Assembly (NCBI RefSeq): GCF_002878395.1
Contig: NC_061118.1
Location: forward strand, 133,332,564-133,396,563
From: Capsicum annuum
Lineage: Eukaryota > Streptophyta > Magnoliopsida > Solanales > Solanaceae
Length of the DNA: 64,000 bases
Direction of reading: 5' to 3'
Part shown: positions 35,027 to 47,859 of the stretch, one piece after another
How the letters are laid out: every line of letters begins with the position of its first letter
Numbering within the stretch: position 1 is the first letter of the stretch
The notes under the pieces: model-generated
What the model saw: the letters and a program-made list of their open reading frames with translations, nothing else
Told to the model about the DNA's origin: nothing
The model's database searches: none
Translations under genes and position numbers: made by a program

Positions 35027-36345
35027 TCACTCTTTCATAAGTGATACCATCTTAATGTCACCTAAATTTGTTTTATTGGTCACCAGATCCTTCAAGTACT
35101 TGGTGTACTTAGACATAACCTGCAAAACATCTAACGATGGGAGGTTAATGTGAAGCTCTCTGAATGTGTCAAATAAATTCTTATTACATGCATCCTCTTT
35201 ACCCTTTTTAAACTTTTGAGGGAATGGTGGTGGTGGTCTCTCTTTAACATGTTCAACTGCTTTTGCTTTTGTGTGCTCAAACTTTTTCAAATATTTAGCA
35301 TCCTTGGCTATGAATTGCTTCTTCTCTACCTATTTTGGGACTAACTCTACCTGTATCTCTTGAGTTTTCTTTGGAGGTCTATCGATCAAGGCTTTATCAC
35401 TCCTTAAGGTAATTTTCTTTACCTACTCTGGATTCTTTGTATCTCTAGGAAAACCTCTTTGATGTTTGGTATTCTATGACTGAGCTAATTGCCCCAACTG
35501 TGTCTCTAAGTTTTTTTGTGCATTTTGTTGAGTTTTAATCTATAGAACCATCTGTTCTTAGTATGCCAGGATTTTTTTTAATGTCTCTTCAATATTACTG
35601 GCCTGCACGTTCTACTACTGCTGAAACTGCTGAGTCTGAGCCTGATTATTGCCTTACGAGTAGTTGGGATGACTCTACCACTTATGGTTATAGGTGTTAC
35701 CATAAGTCAAATTTTCCTTTTGTTCACTGTCCACAAAGTTTACCGACTTTAGATTCGCTCCGCATGAGTTTGCAAAGTGTCCACTATTACCACAAATATC
35801 CCAATAAATCTCACATCAATCTAGGTTTTGTTGGAATATATTTACTTTGGCCTAAGGTTGGTTCATGCCCAACTTGATAAATTGTGTCATCATCTGGTTT
35901 TGCAAGGCTGATAATTATGTAGACAAGGTGTTGACACTATCCAGCTCAATCATCCCGACAGGCCTTTTCGCTGTATTTCTGGGCATATCACCTTGCCATT
36001 TGGGATTACCTTGTACAATTTAGTTCATCAAAGTATACAACTCATCATACGTTTTCTCCAAATCTTGACCACCTACAGCTTAATCTAACAAAATTTTTGT
36101 GGTATGGTTAAGATCTTCAACAAAAGTGTGAGTTAATACCTTATTCATTAGAGATTTGAACCTTTCCGGATGGGAAGAATCGGATGAGAAACTTCTTTGC
36201 CATATCATCCCATGTAGTGATGAAGCTTAAAGGTTCTGCCTTTAACCATTTCATCTGTTCCCCCAAATGTGATAAGGGAAAGAGTATCAGCCTCACATAG
36301 TCTGTGAAGACTCTAATGGGAATAAATGTGTCATTGATTTCCAAG
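35027..36345 (-). pseudogene. Gag of minus Athila-like element, degraded
   Basis: Segment 36141-36344 is a capsid piece reading LILFPLSHLGEQMKWLKAEP then TTWDDMAKKFLIRFFPSGK, the Athila gag signature. A knuckle-like CGNSGHFANSC lies near 35790, and an N-T-Y-N...W..HPNYS stretch near 35680. The C-terminal piece at 35027-35290 reads RPPPPFPQKFKKGKED then ELHINLPSLDVLQVMSKYTK, found between gag and protease in Athila. Several stops separate these parts, so no product is likely. Confidence 0.8.
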
Positions 36346-36780
36346 AAATTTTGTAGATGGATAGGTATATCCTCATGTGATTGGCCGATGATTGCCCATT
36401 GTTGTGCAATAGTTGCACAATATTTTATTTGAGATCAAATCTTCCACCAGGTTTTGGTATATGTATGGAAGAGGTAGCATTAGTTGTGAATAGGATTGCC
36501 ACTTAGCACCCTGTTCTACGGGTTGGTTGATCTTTAGCTATTGGTGCAGGAATAGCTTCTTTATGTGGAACTTGCAGTATAAAATAGAGAAGTACTACTT
36601 CTCTCCTTAAATAATGTAAGCATCACTTAAGTTCAGGATATGCGTCAACCAAATCCCTTTTCCATGCAAGCTTAATTAAGTTTCAGACTTCTACCTACAA
36701 ATTCAGCAGCTAAGATCAAATTGTTTGTAGTTACAAAACAAAATAGCAAAGCTAAGAATAAAATAGTTGCCAATTTTCAA
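36346..36780 (-). other. 5' leader of minus Athila-like element
   Basis: This non-coding stretch lies between the PBS and the first gag similarity. It is AT-rich with no further motif. Confidence 0.5.
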
Positions 36781-36798
36781 GTCCCCACAATGGCACCA
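36781..36798 (-). other. Primer-binding site of minus Athila-like element
   Basis: The minus strand reads TGGTGCCATTGTGGGGAC. The usual Athila site is TGGCGCCGTTGCCGGGG (tRNA-Asp type). The differences look like C-to-T/G-to-A decay. Confidence 0.7.
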
Positions 36799-38039
36799 AA
36801 AAACTTATTGCATCCTAGAACACGGATAAGAGCACGTGGTCACCCAAGTAGTAAAGTGGCTTTTAAAAGCCAAGTATCGATCCTACAGAGACATGTGCTC
36901 AAGAATAATCTAAATCTTATGTTACTAAAAAAATTAAACAAGTGCTAATTGTAACCAAGAGAGTTTTAGATTTCAAAACTTAAAAGTATTGGTAAACAAT
37001 TCGGAATTATAAAGTGTTGGAGAAATTAATAGGGAATAATCCAGGGTCAAGGCACTCCAAACAATACTACTAAGCTATTCAATTTTGTTGGTTTAGTTAA
37101 TTATCTTAGTTGTTGATTCACAGGGTTGATAACATAATTAGGGAATGGTCATCCTCTAATCGTCAATCTAACTTAGCCCCACAACTACATCGTTGAACGG
37201 GGATGTGGGAACTAAGTTAAAAGCATTTATATTTCATCCTATATATGAACAAAACGGGACAAATTAGGTATATTCCTATCCTAAACACAAATCCTAATGT
37301 TGATTTCTCTAAGTATAGTGTCCCAACTTCATATATCCCATGATCTAATCTATTGTTCCTCCTTTCAGTCTTACAATAGAAATATAGGTTTTTCTTGAGG
37401 GATGCAAATCTGTAAAATAGTAATAAAATGATACATGAACAAGAAAACATGATAATCAACTTAAACAAACTCAACTGAAAGCATAAGTATTCATGTTCTT
37501 GGCCTTAACCCTAGGACGAGGGTGTTTAACCACTCATGGTCTTACAATGAATCACAATGATGAAATTCATGTATAAAAACTGAAGGTAAACTAAAGTAAA
37601 GATAAAGAACCCTAATTCTAGCCTTCTTTGGGTGTTTCCAACCCTAAAAGTGGTCCAAGGTGTGTACAACAAGACCAAAATGTCCTATTTATACTATAAA
37701 AAAGTTCGCTCTTTTGTGCCTATCGGTGTTTCATGCTCTTGCATTAGCACAATTAGGGAATGTGATTAGGGATGTGGAAAGCCCTAATAAAAATGCACAC
37801 TATTTTTGAATTGTTATTTTGTTTCTTGGGGTGTGTCATACCCTTATCTTAGTGGCTAGAGGGCATGACATGTACATGGCCTAAAAATTTCTAGATTTTG
37901 CCATCGTTTACTCCTTTCTTTTGCCTTCGATTTCCTCACTTGATGGGTGTCATTCTCAAAAAATTTGACCTTGTTACACCCTTGAAAATTGTTCCTAACA
38001 TCTCACATGGTCTCCTATTTCATCAAACACCATGAATTA

Positions 38040-38780
38040 TGTCATGACCCAAAACCAAAGGTCATGATGACACTTATCGTGGCAAGCCTGAACAAGTAAG
38101 CCTATTACCCAAACTGATATAACAAGAGGAAATAACATCAATACTCAAGGAGAGGCTTTTAAACGAAGCCGAACCACCACAATTGTAATGACAAGGGAAA
38201 TACATAACCAAAGATATTTTACCATAATCCCAAAACCTGATATGACAGGGTAAGAACATAACTAGTACAACTTAAAGTCAAAAATACATAAGATGTCCAA
38301 AACATGAAAAAAAAACTTTGTCTCTGAATACAAGTAATGATATAGTCTAAATAAGGAATGATAGTAGCAGACTCCGGGCACATGAAATCAACTGCTACCT
38401 CAAAAGTTTTCAAATATCAGCTGAATCAACCACCGTGAGGCACACTCAAACCAGGATCTGCACTAAAAGGGCACAGTAGGGGTGAGTACAATTCACTTGT
38501 ACTCATTAGGTATCATAGGATGACTTAGCAAAGTATAAAATAAAGTTTACAGAATGTACACTAAGGATACATCACCTGTAACCAGAAAATATCCCAAATG
38601 GTAGGCCCTACTGTCTCCACTAACAGTTCAAATACACACATATATAATAACTATAAGTAGAGAGAAGAAATATGCACATACATAACGTGTGATTAAAGGG
38701 TGATAGAACACTTCACTAGATATCAAATCAAAGACAGAAGTACAATCACAACATAAACACAATATAAGAAATGCAATGAA

Positions 38781-38811
<31 letters not shown>

Positions 38812-40130
38812 TGATGCAAAAGGTTTTCACACAACCTCTGCGTACACCTACAGAGCCAAATCTTCTTGATATAGGACCCATAGGGGTTTTCTCAACCCGT
38901 ATACACCCAATATACAATGCTAATATCTATATCTCTTCTCCGGTATATCCTTCGGTAGAGGGTTTTAAAGATGTCACATTTTCTGTCAAAAAGCTAGTAT
39001 TTCCAGAAACTACATGGTGGTACCAATGCTTCTTGAATGTGTATGATATGAGGATGTATTGCTCACAATCAACCTGAATGATAATTTCCATATCCAACTA
39101 ATATACCAACCAAGTAAGCCAAAAATCCACTCATTAATCCAATTATCGATGAATCTACATAGTCCATATGCCAATACAATTCAATATATTATAAAAACCA
39201 TTGATAGCTTTTTCATCAAACAATATATAACTAATTTTATGTACACAAGGCCAACAATATCTTATAGGATCCAACACGGCCACACATAGGAAATGACATA
39301 CCCCAACTATCAATTAAGATCATTATATAGGCCCCCATATAGGCACAACATGATATTAAATCCATTTTCATGATTAGTTTCCATACCCTTAACATGATTT
39401 TGTATCGATATTAACTACCCAGCCCAAACTAAAGAAAGTTAAGCTATAACCTACCTCAAATGTCAAAAACGATCGAGAAACCTTTAATTCAAAACTTTAT
39501 TCCTCATGAATAGAATCAAAATCAACTAAAACATAGAAATATAGAATCTATGTACCAAAATAAAGACAATGACACTTATATTGCTTATTTTCAAGTCGGG
39601 GTCAAAATGAACCTCTGAAATGAATTTTCAAAAAAAGAAGGGAAAAATCATAATTTTATTTTTGAAACACATTTTCCGTATTTTTAGGATTCTACAACTG
39701 AATAACCAACGGAAAATGAGTTTAAAATGAGGTCCAAATTCCAGAAAAATCATTTTCAAACTTTACTAGTAAAATCCTCAAAATCCATTTTAAAAATCTA
39801 GAATCGAAGTTGTTTTCAAGATAAAATTGAGAGAAAATTAATAATTTTAAGATTTGAAACTTACCCAAGTGAAAATGGTTTGAAATTGGGGTTTAAATTG
39901 GAGAAATAAAATTTTAGGCCTTCCAAGCCAAAATTCCTAAATTCCACTTTTTAATTTGTGTTTGAAATACGAATTAAATTACATTGAATAAAAGTAATTG
40001 AAATAGGTGTTTTGGAACTTTCCCAAGCTTAGAAATAGAGGAAATTTCTCAACATCACAAAATCCTAAGCTCCAACCCTAAAAAATGATGAAAAATGGCG
40101 ATACAAAGTATTTAAATGGATCTAACCATC
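38040..40130 (-). mobile_element. LTR-like insertion of uncertain family within Athila-like LTR
   Basis: The left border TGTCATGACCCAAAACC is a typical plant LTR terminus; in minus orientation it would be the LTR end GGGTCATGACA. The sister copy (500-545) reads straight through this site with only about 30 unrelated bases. The right border is unclear: no duplication of AATTA (38035-38039) is found near 40130. It has no coding domain and contains a GAT microsatellite. It may be a solo LTR with a damaged end. Confidence 0.5.
38781..38811. repeat. (GAT)n microsatellite
   Basis: About ten GAT units stand in tandem within the LTR-like insertion. The Ile/Ser-rich frames on the minus strand here are artefacts of the repeat. 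Confidence 0.95.
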
Positions 40131-40370
40131 ACATACTCTAGAACAACACATAGCTCAAGCTAGTAACACTAGTTTTCTTGTCTAAACTCTAAGTGATAAT
40201 TTTAATTACAAACTTGTTTTGAAAACACATTAAAAACTAAAAATATTTAGTTTAACGCATATATGTTCACTTATACCATTAACAACTCATTACTAACACA
40301 AGAAGTCCCCAAAACTGGGCTAAATGCACATAGAAAATGATACTTAGGTGCATAAATCCACCTAAGATCA

Positions 40371-41420
40371 ATATTCTAATTCCGTTTGATCCTGAACTTT
40401 AGAGAAATCTGAGACAAAATCAAAGGACAATGAGAGAAAGAGTTCATGATCAAGGAGCCCTACTCTAATAGGTACGTAATGAACCAATAACTTTGAATCA
40501 ACCACTACTGCATGAGGTTTACAAAATTATAGAACACGTTACTTCTTGGTTAATAGATGAAAAAAATGCTAGGAAAAAAGCTTCACCACGGTTAATGAGA
40601 ACAGAGAGGGATATACATGAAGAGGTAGATTATCTAGCTGCACTTGATGTGAGGGACAGGTTGAGAAGAAATAGGGGACAATATCCTATCCTGTAATACT
40701 TGTTTGTTTATAATGATCCAAGTAAATATTTGGCGTATGTATAGATAATTGAAATAGGTTCAATCATTCCAACAATATTTCCTTAAGGTGCTAAGTTTGA
40801 CATCACGAATGCAATTATTTAGTTATTAAATTTAAAAGGGTATATTTATTGGCCTACTTACCGATGATGCAAAGATGCATATCATGAAATATGTAGGGAT
40901 CGATACTTTATATAATCTACCTTGCGTCATTCAAGAGGATATTCAACTGACATTATTTCCATTCTTGCTGATGGGAGAAACTAATCTGTGGTTAAGTGAG
41001 TTACCTTATAGATCTATTACTACTTGGAGCGAGTGGACAAATCAGTTCATTGACTAATTTTTTCTACCGTACAGGATGCTGCAATTAAAAAGTGAGATAT
41101 ATAACTTCCACCAGTTGTATTCAAAGAAATTATATGAGACATGGTTGAGGTTTAAGTAGAAGTTGTAGAAGGTGCTAAATCATAAGATTACTAGTAGAAA
41201 CTTGTTAGAGATCTTCTTTAAAGCAAACTAGGTTATATAATACACTATCACTGGTGGGTCCTTAACAAGTTATAATGGGAGCACGCTTCTGAGATACTGG
41301 ATCAAATTACACAAACTTACTGAGGATAGCATACTAAGGAGGTGGATAGATTAATATGTACTTATGCAATTGGAGCCTCCACTAAGTAGCGCACACCAGA
41401 TGATATAGTGGCTCAAGAGG
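40371..41420 (+). pseudogene. Gag of plus-strand Athila element, degraded and 5' truncated
   Basis: Athila similarity begins immediately after the minus LTR with FDPEL-RNLRQNQRTMRER. Further on, 40875-41057 reads QEDIQLTLFPFLLMGETNLW then ITTWSEWTNQFI, the capsid signature. Many stops are present. The 5' leader, PBS and LTR of this copy are not in the window; they would lie left of base 1 if the minus element inserted into it. Confidence 0.75.
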
Positions 41421-42430
41421 TAACATAGTTGGGGACTCAGATTAGGTTACTTACAAAGTAATTTGTGGAAGTTATTATTGAAAAGGTGAATGTAGTGGGT
41501 GATTGAGATAGGAATTCAATATATAAAGATTTAGATTTTGAGAAAGAGGCTAAAATCTTGACAGAGAGGTGGCAAGTTTTTAAGCCAAGGGCAAAGGTTC
41601 TAATCAAGAGACTGTGAAATCTAAGTAAGGGAATCAAAGTTTGAATTGTTATCGAGATAACTATAATAAGTCTGGGTGTAAATACAAGAGTAGGGATAGA
41701 GATATTGATTGGAATCATAAAGTTGATTATCAATACAAGAGTGACCTTTATGTTTCACTGGGGTACCCTAATGTTGAGTCCAGAAATTGAAGGATGGAAT
41801 CTTTGCTTGCAAAACTTATTAATGGATCAGAGAGTTAGGAAAATTTCCTTAAAGAGATTATGCAAATATTTTAAGAATAAGCTAAAAATTTTAATCTCAT
41901 GTAACTGCCGTTAAGAAGATTGAGTAATAATTTACACAGTTATCAGTCGAATTAAACCAATATCAATCGGGCACACATTCTAGTAACACCATCTAGAATA
42001 ATAAGAATGATCATCATTGCCTAACCATCACTAGTCTGAGTGGTAAGTCTATGTCTGATCCACCTATGTTTATGGTTGATGAAAAAAAGGATGACCCCGT
42101 GATCATTAATTATGTGGATGAGAATAAAGTAATAAATTTAATAGTGAATGAGGATGCATCTCAAAAGTATTTAGTTACTTAAAAAGGGGCTAAGGCTGAC
42201 AAAAGAAAAAGTAAAGAGGTCACACCAGTATTGAAGCCTATTCCACAACCTCCTTTTCCTTTTTTATAAAAATTAAAAAAGGAAAACGATGAGAGAAAAT
42301 TTTAAAACCTTATTTCAATGTTGAAGGAGTTATCGGTGAACATTTCTCTTGTGGAGGATCTGGAGCAAATGTCAGGCTATGCAAAGTTTATGAAGGACTT
42401 GGTGAGAAAAAAAGGACACTGAGTTTTGAG
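41421..42430 (+). mobile_element. Gag C-terminal / linker region of plus Athila element
   Basis: Degraded sequence between capsid and protease. Short readable stretches occur near 42280-42420 (LKELSVNISLVEDLEQMSGY-like, then KFMKDLV), matching the Athila segment before protease. The remainder is too decayed to assign. Confidence 0.55.
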
Positions 42431-42433
42431 CCT

Positions 42434-42943
42434 ATGTATAATGTGCACCATTGTAGTGTAATTACTTCTCACTCTCTAGTTGAGAAGAAGGAAGATCTGA
42501 GAGCCTTCATGATTTCTTGTACTATTGGGTCTTTGAATTTTGCAATAGCTTTATATGATGTGGGCGCTAGTATTAACCTAATGTTTTTAGTTGCTTACAA
42601 GTATTTGGGGTTGGGGTCACCTAAATTAACCTTTATAAGATTTTTGATGGTAGATCTTACTTTGAAGTAGCCCGTGGGAACCTTATGTGACGTGTTGCTA
42701 GAAGTGGCATCTCTTATATTTCTGGCTAACTTTTTGATTTTTGATTCTAAGGTTGCCTTTGAGGTTCCTTTTTTATTAGAAAGCCTTTGTCTTATGACTA
42801 GACAAGTATTATTTGATATGGAGATTGGGAAGATTAATTTTATGTTGAAAAATAAGCAAATTACTTCTAATATATGTCAGTCCATAAAACATATGAAGGA
42901 TATATGCATGATCTCTATGATAGATACCATAGAAGAGGTTTAG
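42434..42943 (+). pseudogene. Protease of plus-strand Athila element
   Basis: This is an aspartic protease of the gypsy polyprotein. The first segment (42434-42670) reads FMISCTIGSLNFAIALYDVG and continues ASINLM, keeping the catalytic D-x-G-A-S motif. One stop (42668) separates it from 42674-42943, which reads VGTLCDVLLEV and LIFLANFLIFD, the second half of the fold. The catalytic Asp survives, but the stop splits the domain. Confidence 0.8.
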
Positions 42944-43134
42944 TTGGTAGTTCCTATTGAGGAAGACTTGGTGATGAGGCACTTTCAACATCAATAATAA
43001 ATTTTGACAATGATGGTATTGATGAGTATAATAAGGTAGTGGGTTTATTGGTAGGGGATTCTTACACTTATGCACTATAGAAGCTGGATCTAGATATAAA
43101 GAATAAAGTAACCCCAACAGCTAAACTGGCTATT

Positions 43135-44131
43135 GAGGATCCTCTCATTTGGGAGATCAAGACCCTTTCTTCTTGTCTACATTATGTCTTTTTGAGGGCC
43201 AACAATACCTTGTCGATTTTCACTTTAGTTGATTTATTAGAGTGGTAGGTTGAGGCCTTAGTGTCTGTTTTGTTGTGGTTCAAAAGGATCATTGGATGGT
43301 CCATTACTGAAATTAGTAGAATTTCACTTGGAATTTGTGCTCACAAAATCTAACTTGAGCTACATTGTATGCCTATCATTATGAAAAGCATAAATTAAAT
43401 CTGCCAATGTAAGAGGTTGTGAAGAAAATAATCATTAAGTGGTCAAATGTAGTTGTGGTTATCCTATTATTGACAGCAAATAGGTGAGCCTAGTTCAATG
43501 TGTGCCAAAGAGAGTAAAATCATTATGGTTCTGAATGAGAATAATGAGCTAATTCCTACGAGGACAGTCATTGGATGTCGTGTTTGCATGGAATATAGAA
43601 ATTTGAATTCATGGACTAAAAAGGATCACTTTTCTATGCATTTCATGGACCAGATAATTGATTTTCTTGCTGGTAGGGGATGGTTTTGTTTTTTAGATGG
43701 TTATTTAGGGTATAATCAGATTTATATTGGCTCTGAATACCAATATAAGACCACTTTCACTTGTCTATATGACACATTTATATTTAACCATTTGGTCTAT
43801 GTAATGCTCCTGCTACTTTTCTGCTAGTATAATGTTCATCTTTTATGATATGGTGGAAGCCACTATTGAGTTTTTCATGGATGGATTTGTAGTTTTAGGT
43901 GACTTATTTGATGATTGTTTGGTATATCTCACCAATAATCTCAAAAGATACAAGGAATGTGACTTGGTGCTAAATTGGGAGAAGTGCCACTTCATGGTTA
44001 AAGAAGGAATAGTTCTTGGTCAAAAGATTTCTAAGAAATGCATTGAGATAAAAAATGCAAAGATTGAGTTGATTGAGAAATTGCCTCCTCCAATTTTAGC
44101 GACAAGCATTCATAGTTTTTGGGAAATATAG
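43135..44131 (+). pseudogene. Reverse transcriptase of plus-strand Athila element, catalytic residue lost
   Basis: Fingers and palm are recognisable: PTRTVIGCRVCMEYRNLNSW, KKDHFSMHFMDQIIDFLAGR, then CFLDGYLGYNQIYI (43498-43827). The catalytic box, usually F-M-D-D, reads FFMDGFVVLG at 43871-43900, so the second Asp is Gly. LVLNWEKCHFMVKEGIVLGQ and KIELIEKLPPP follow. There is a stop/frame break at 43828-43832 and further stops upstream. It is inactive by several independent lesions. Confidence 0.85.
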
Positions 44132-44700
44132 ATTTCTATAGATGATTCATCAATAATTTCTATAAAATTGTGAATCCATTTTGCAAGTTGTTGGAGAAGG
44201 ATGTAAGATTTATGTTTGATGAGGCATGTCTAAAAGTTTTTGAGTATTTGAAAGAGAGTTTGAGTTTATCCCTTATCATTGTGTATCCATAATGGTCTTT
44301 GCCATTTAAGGTTATATGCGATTCTTGTGGTATGACACTAGGTGCAGTCCTAGGACCAAGGTGAGAAAAGTTGTTACATCCTATCTACTGTGATAGAAAA
44401 GCACTTATTCATACTTAAAATAATTACGCAGTGACTGAACAAGAGTTATTTGTTGTTTTGGTTGCATTTGAGAAGTTTTGGTCTTATTTTATTGGCACAA
44501 AAGCCATTGTGTATACTGACCATGTAGCTATTGCATACCTTATGTTTAAGAAAGATGTGAAGCCAAGGTTGATTAGATAGGTACTTCTAGTGCAGGAATT
44601 TGACTTCGAGGTCAAGGATCAAAAGGGTATAAGAATCAAGCAACTGACCATTAATCATGCCTTTAAAAGGAAGCAATGCTAAACAAGTGGATAATATTGA
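44132..44700 (+). pseudogene. RNase H of plus-strand Athila element
   Basis: Across stops the frame gives FCKLLEKDVRFMFDEACLKV, then VICDSCGMTLGAVLG (first catalytic Asp), TEQELFVVLVAFEKF (catalytic Glu) and AIVYTDHVAIAYLM (Asp). These are the RNase H positions of plant gypsy elements. Stops occur at about 44290, 44363, 44416 and 44578. Confidence 0.8.
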
Positions 44701-45077
44701 AATAGATTGTACTTTTGCAGACGAGAAGGTCTTGGCAGTATCACAAGACTTAATCCCATGGTTTGCAAATTTCTCCAACTATTTGGAAAGTGATCTAGTT
44801 CCAAAAGATATGTTGTTTTGGTAGTGAAAGCAGTTCATGTATGAGGTAAGGAAGTGTTTTTGTGATGAACCATACTTGTTTCGAGTTTCTGCAGATAGAG
44901 TTATTCAGATATATGTTCATGAGGCTGAGATGATAAGTATCTTAGAGGCGTTTTATTCTTCACCAGTTGAGGGTCATCATGGAGGTATGTAAACTGCACT
45001 CAAGATCTTATAGAGTGGTTAGTATAGGCCCACAATCTATAAAGATGCGAATTACTATGCCAAGGCTTGTGACCAAT
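44701..45077 (+). pseudogene. Integrase N-terminus of plus-strand Athila element, cut by chromovirus insertion
   Basis: FANFSNYLESDLVPKDM starts the pre-integrase region. FYSSPVEGHHGG and YYAKACDQ give the HH...C part of the HHCC zinc-binding domain. The sequence stops one codon before the last expected Cys, where the chromovirus LTR begins (45078). The last five bases, CCAAT (45073-45077), are the likely target duplication. The remaining integrase should continue beyond the right end of the chromovirus, outside the window. Confidence 0.8.
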
Positions 45078-47502
45078 TATAACGCCCCGAGTCTGTACCT
45101 CGGATGCTACACAATGCTTATAATCCTGAAGGACCACAAGCTAACCCATGACTGGCACCTTCTGTAATAGCTGAATAATAATACTGTAAATATGCAAAAA
45201 TTAGACAAAAACTTGCCATAAGGTTCATTACTAAAATAAAATTGAATACGGTATAACAATTCCGAAACTGAAACATCAGTCTGAAAATACTCTAGTCTGA
45301 AAAAGCCTCTAAACTGTCTGAAGTATGGAGTTGATGGGTCAAGTCCCCAACTAACTTTGAACTATTGAAATAAACTAAAATACTGAAATAATAATCATGT
45401 CCTCAAAATATGAGGACTCACCACTAACTTTGACTGCTGAAGTTCTGAACTGCTAAGGGTACTCAGGAGCCCTGCGTCTGAACCTATGATATAAAACATC
45501 ATAGCATAAGAGAAAAGTATATTTATTTACTTTAAATATATTGGTATGCTAAGTAGGTATGCTGAAATACATGGGTTCATATGCATGAACAATACTGACT
45601 GAATGACATGAATTTAAATGAGTGAGAGTACATGCATGGATACGTAAATTGTAACTGAGATTGTGATAACATTGAATACAAAGTCTGAATACTGATTAAA
45701 TGATATCTGTGCATACTGATACTAAATTACTAATAACTGAATGACTATATCTGATAGTCTTGATTGTATGGAATGATACTGAGTTTTGTACTGAGTTGAG
45801 TGACTATAACTGACAGTCCTGAATCTGTAGAACTGAACCGAGTTCTATTCTAAGACTGGAAATGAAACTAAGACTATGAGAGGTAATCATCTAACCAACA
45901 TGCCCCTTTCTATATAGGTTGGGTCCAACCTGTAACCCTAGTTGAAAAGGTGTTAATACTGTGCCATGGGAAAGACAAGCTGTGAGTCTCTGACAGGAAG
46001 CTCTTTCGTCAACCCTCGCAGGAAGGAAAACTCGAATAAGATGTATCAACCCTCATAAAATCTGGCATGAAGATATCTCAACCTACATTGGCTACATAGT
46101 TTTGTAACGTAGGGATTGCTACTAAGGGTCAAACCCTCTACTGGCAGGAATGCCCCCATCCCTGGGTTAACTCGGTGCTGAATCCTCTCCTATCTGAATA
46201 GACACTAAATTGATTTCCTAGTTCATACTAGGCTTGACTGGACTGTTACTGCTTATACTATCTAACTGAACTGAACTAAGTTCACTGAATTCCGTTGACT
46301 GAAGGTATACTACTGAATTTTGTTAACTAACTGAATTTACTGAGGTTTGAACTGAATACTGAACTGAACTAGACTGATACAGAGTCTACTGATTTTTTCC
46401 TGAGTTCTATAACTGACTGAGAGTACTACTGATCGTGACATGACTGACACTATCCTGAGACTGACCATGGCTCTAGGTAATCAACTAAATTGTCGGGTAT
46501 TAAATACCTCTAGGAATTGATAGCATAAATAATAAGACATGGCACCATCTTGAAACATGATAAATAACTACTTGATCATCATTCATTCATTGGGACATTA
46601 TAGAAAACACTTGCATGACATGATCATGAATACATGCTAACATGATATAATTTCATTATTTACTTCTCATGAATAACTCATCAAACACTTGGAAGGTATT
46701 GTATATGCACATAGTACTAATCAACACATGAGTACCACAATTTCAAGGCCTTAACATGATTTTACATGATAATACATACATAATAGTTATTTTTACATAA
46801 ATCTTTGAAAAGAAATCCAATCAATGTTATAATCATGACTACATTTGAATCCAAATCATGGAAAGCATGAAATCAAGCTACTTGAAATTTAAATGAGTTT
46901 CTTGGACTCAAGGGATGGATGAAACCCTTGGATGAACATTTGACATACCTTGGTTGCTAAATTTCTGAAGATTAATGGTGGAATCTTGAGCCTTAAATTT
47001 GAAATTTATTCTCCTAGGGTTTTGGTTCTTGAGTATTTTGAGAAAAAATGAATATAATTTGCTAATTGAAGGCTAAATCTCATGTTATGAGGGCTAAAGG
47101 AAGTGGGAAAAAGATCCACTTACCCCCAAAGATACGGGTTTTTAATGACTAAAAATTAAACCATAGACGTGCAGACTTACGCGCCACATCATTGGCATCA
47201 ACGCAATAGCCAATGCACTACGTTGAGTCTGTGTCGGTGGGATATTGAGCCTGTGTCGGTACACATTGATACACTGGTTTAGATTGCCAAATGTGTTTCA
47301 AATATGGTCAAAAAATATGAAACTCATTCGGGAACAGCTACTGACATTCTTGATCATGAATTAACCTAAAGATTGATATTTTAAGATTATAGAGGCGTGA
47401 AATAGAATTGCTAATGCACGAAGGCCAAAATGACACTAAGTATGGAACCCCTTAGTAAGATCGAAAGACTGAGTTAAGCTTAGGATTTTGCGAGGTCTTA
47501 CA
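45078..47502 (-). repeat. Chromovirus 3' LTR (left)
   Basis: The plus strand runs from TATAACGCCCCGAGTCTG to GCGAGGTCTTACA, 2425 bp. It aligns with 55949-56893 plus 63141-64000. The segment 45590-46440 is unusually rich in ACTGA/CTGAACTGAA words, a simple-sequence trait of this LTR family. Confidence 0.9.
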
Positions 47503-47515
47503 ATATCTCCCCCTT
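47503..47515 (-). other. Polypurine tract of chromovirus
   Basis: The minus strand reads AAGGGGGAGATAT directly before the LTR start TGTAAGACC. It is preceded by GAATGTTCCC, the usual context in this family. Confidence 0.85.
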
Positions 47516-47859
47516 GGGAACATTCATCCTTGAATGAGACTGACTATGCTGACAATACTGATAAACTAGATTTAGACACTCGACATGCACAACTGAAGTA
47601 TGATTTCCTAACTGAGATTGCTGATATACTGAATTATCATACTGAACATGCATATCTGATGCATATTTGTATAGCTGAACATGATTCATGAATGCATGGC
47701 TGGTATACTAATAAGCTAAGTTTATATACTAAACATATATATATGATGAATGGGTACATGACTGAAGTAATTTGTGAATAAATGACTAAGTATGCAATCT
47801 TAATTGATGCCAAGTTGGTAGCGATATTGAACATGAGACTAAGTAAATTCAAGGAAAAG

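Larger units (their letters stand above)
36809..40370 (-). mobile_element. 5' LTR of minus Athila-like element (interrupted)
   Basis: The plus strand starts TGCATCCTAGAAC, ten bases from the PBS, and ends CCACCTAAGATCA at 40370. In minus orientation this is TGATCTTAGG...GGATGCA, with proper TG/CA ends. The partial copy at 1-773 confirms the distal half. Removing the 38040-40130 insertion leaves about 1.47 kb. Plus-strand Athila gag begins directly after the end, so the two elements stand head to head. Confidence 0.7.

Noticed and set aside
35563..35877. 104-residue plus-strand frame
   Set aside because: It is antisense to Athila gag (knuckle region) and has no family-like sequence of its own.
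38628..38834. Isoleucine-rich frame at 38628-38834
   Set aside because: It is created by the GAT microsatellite.
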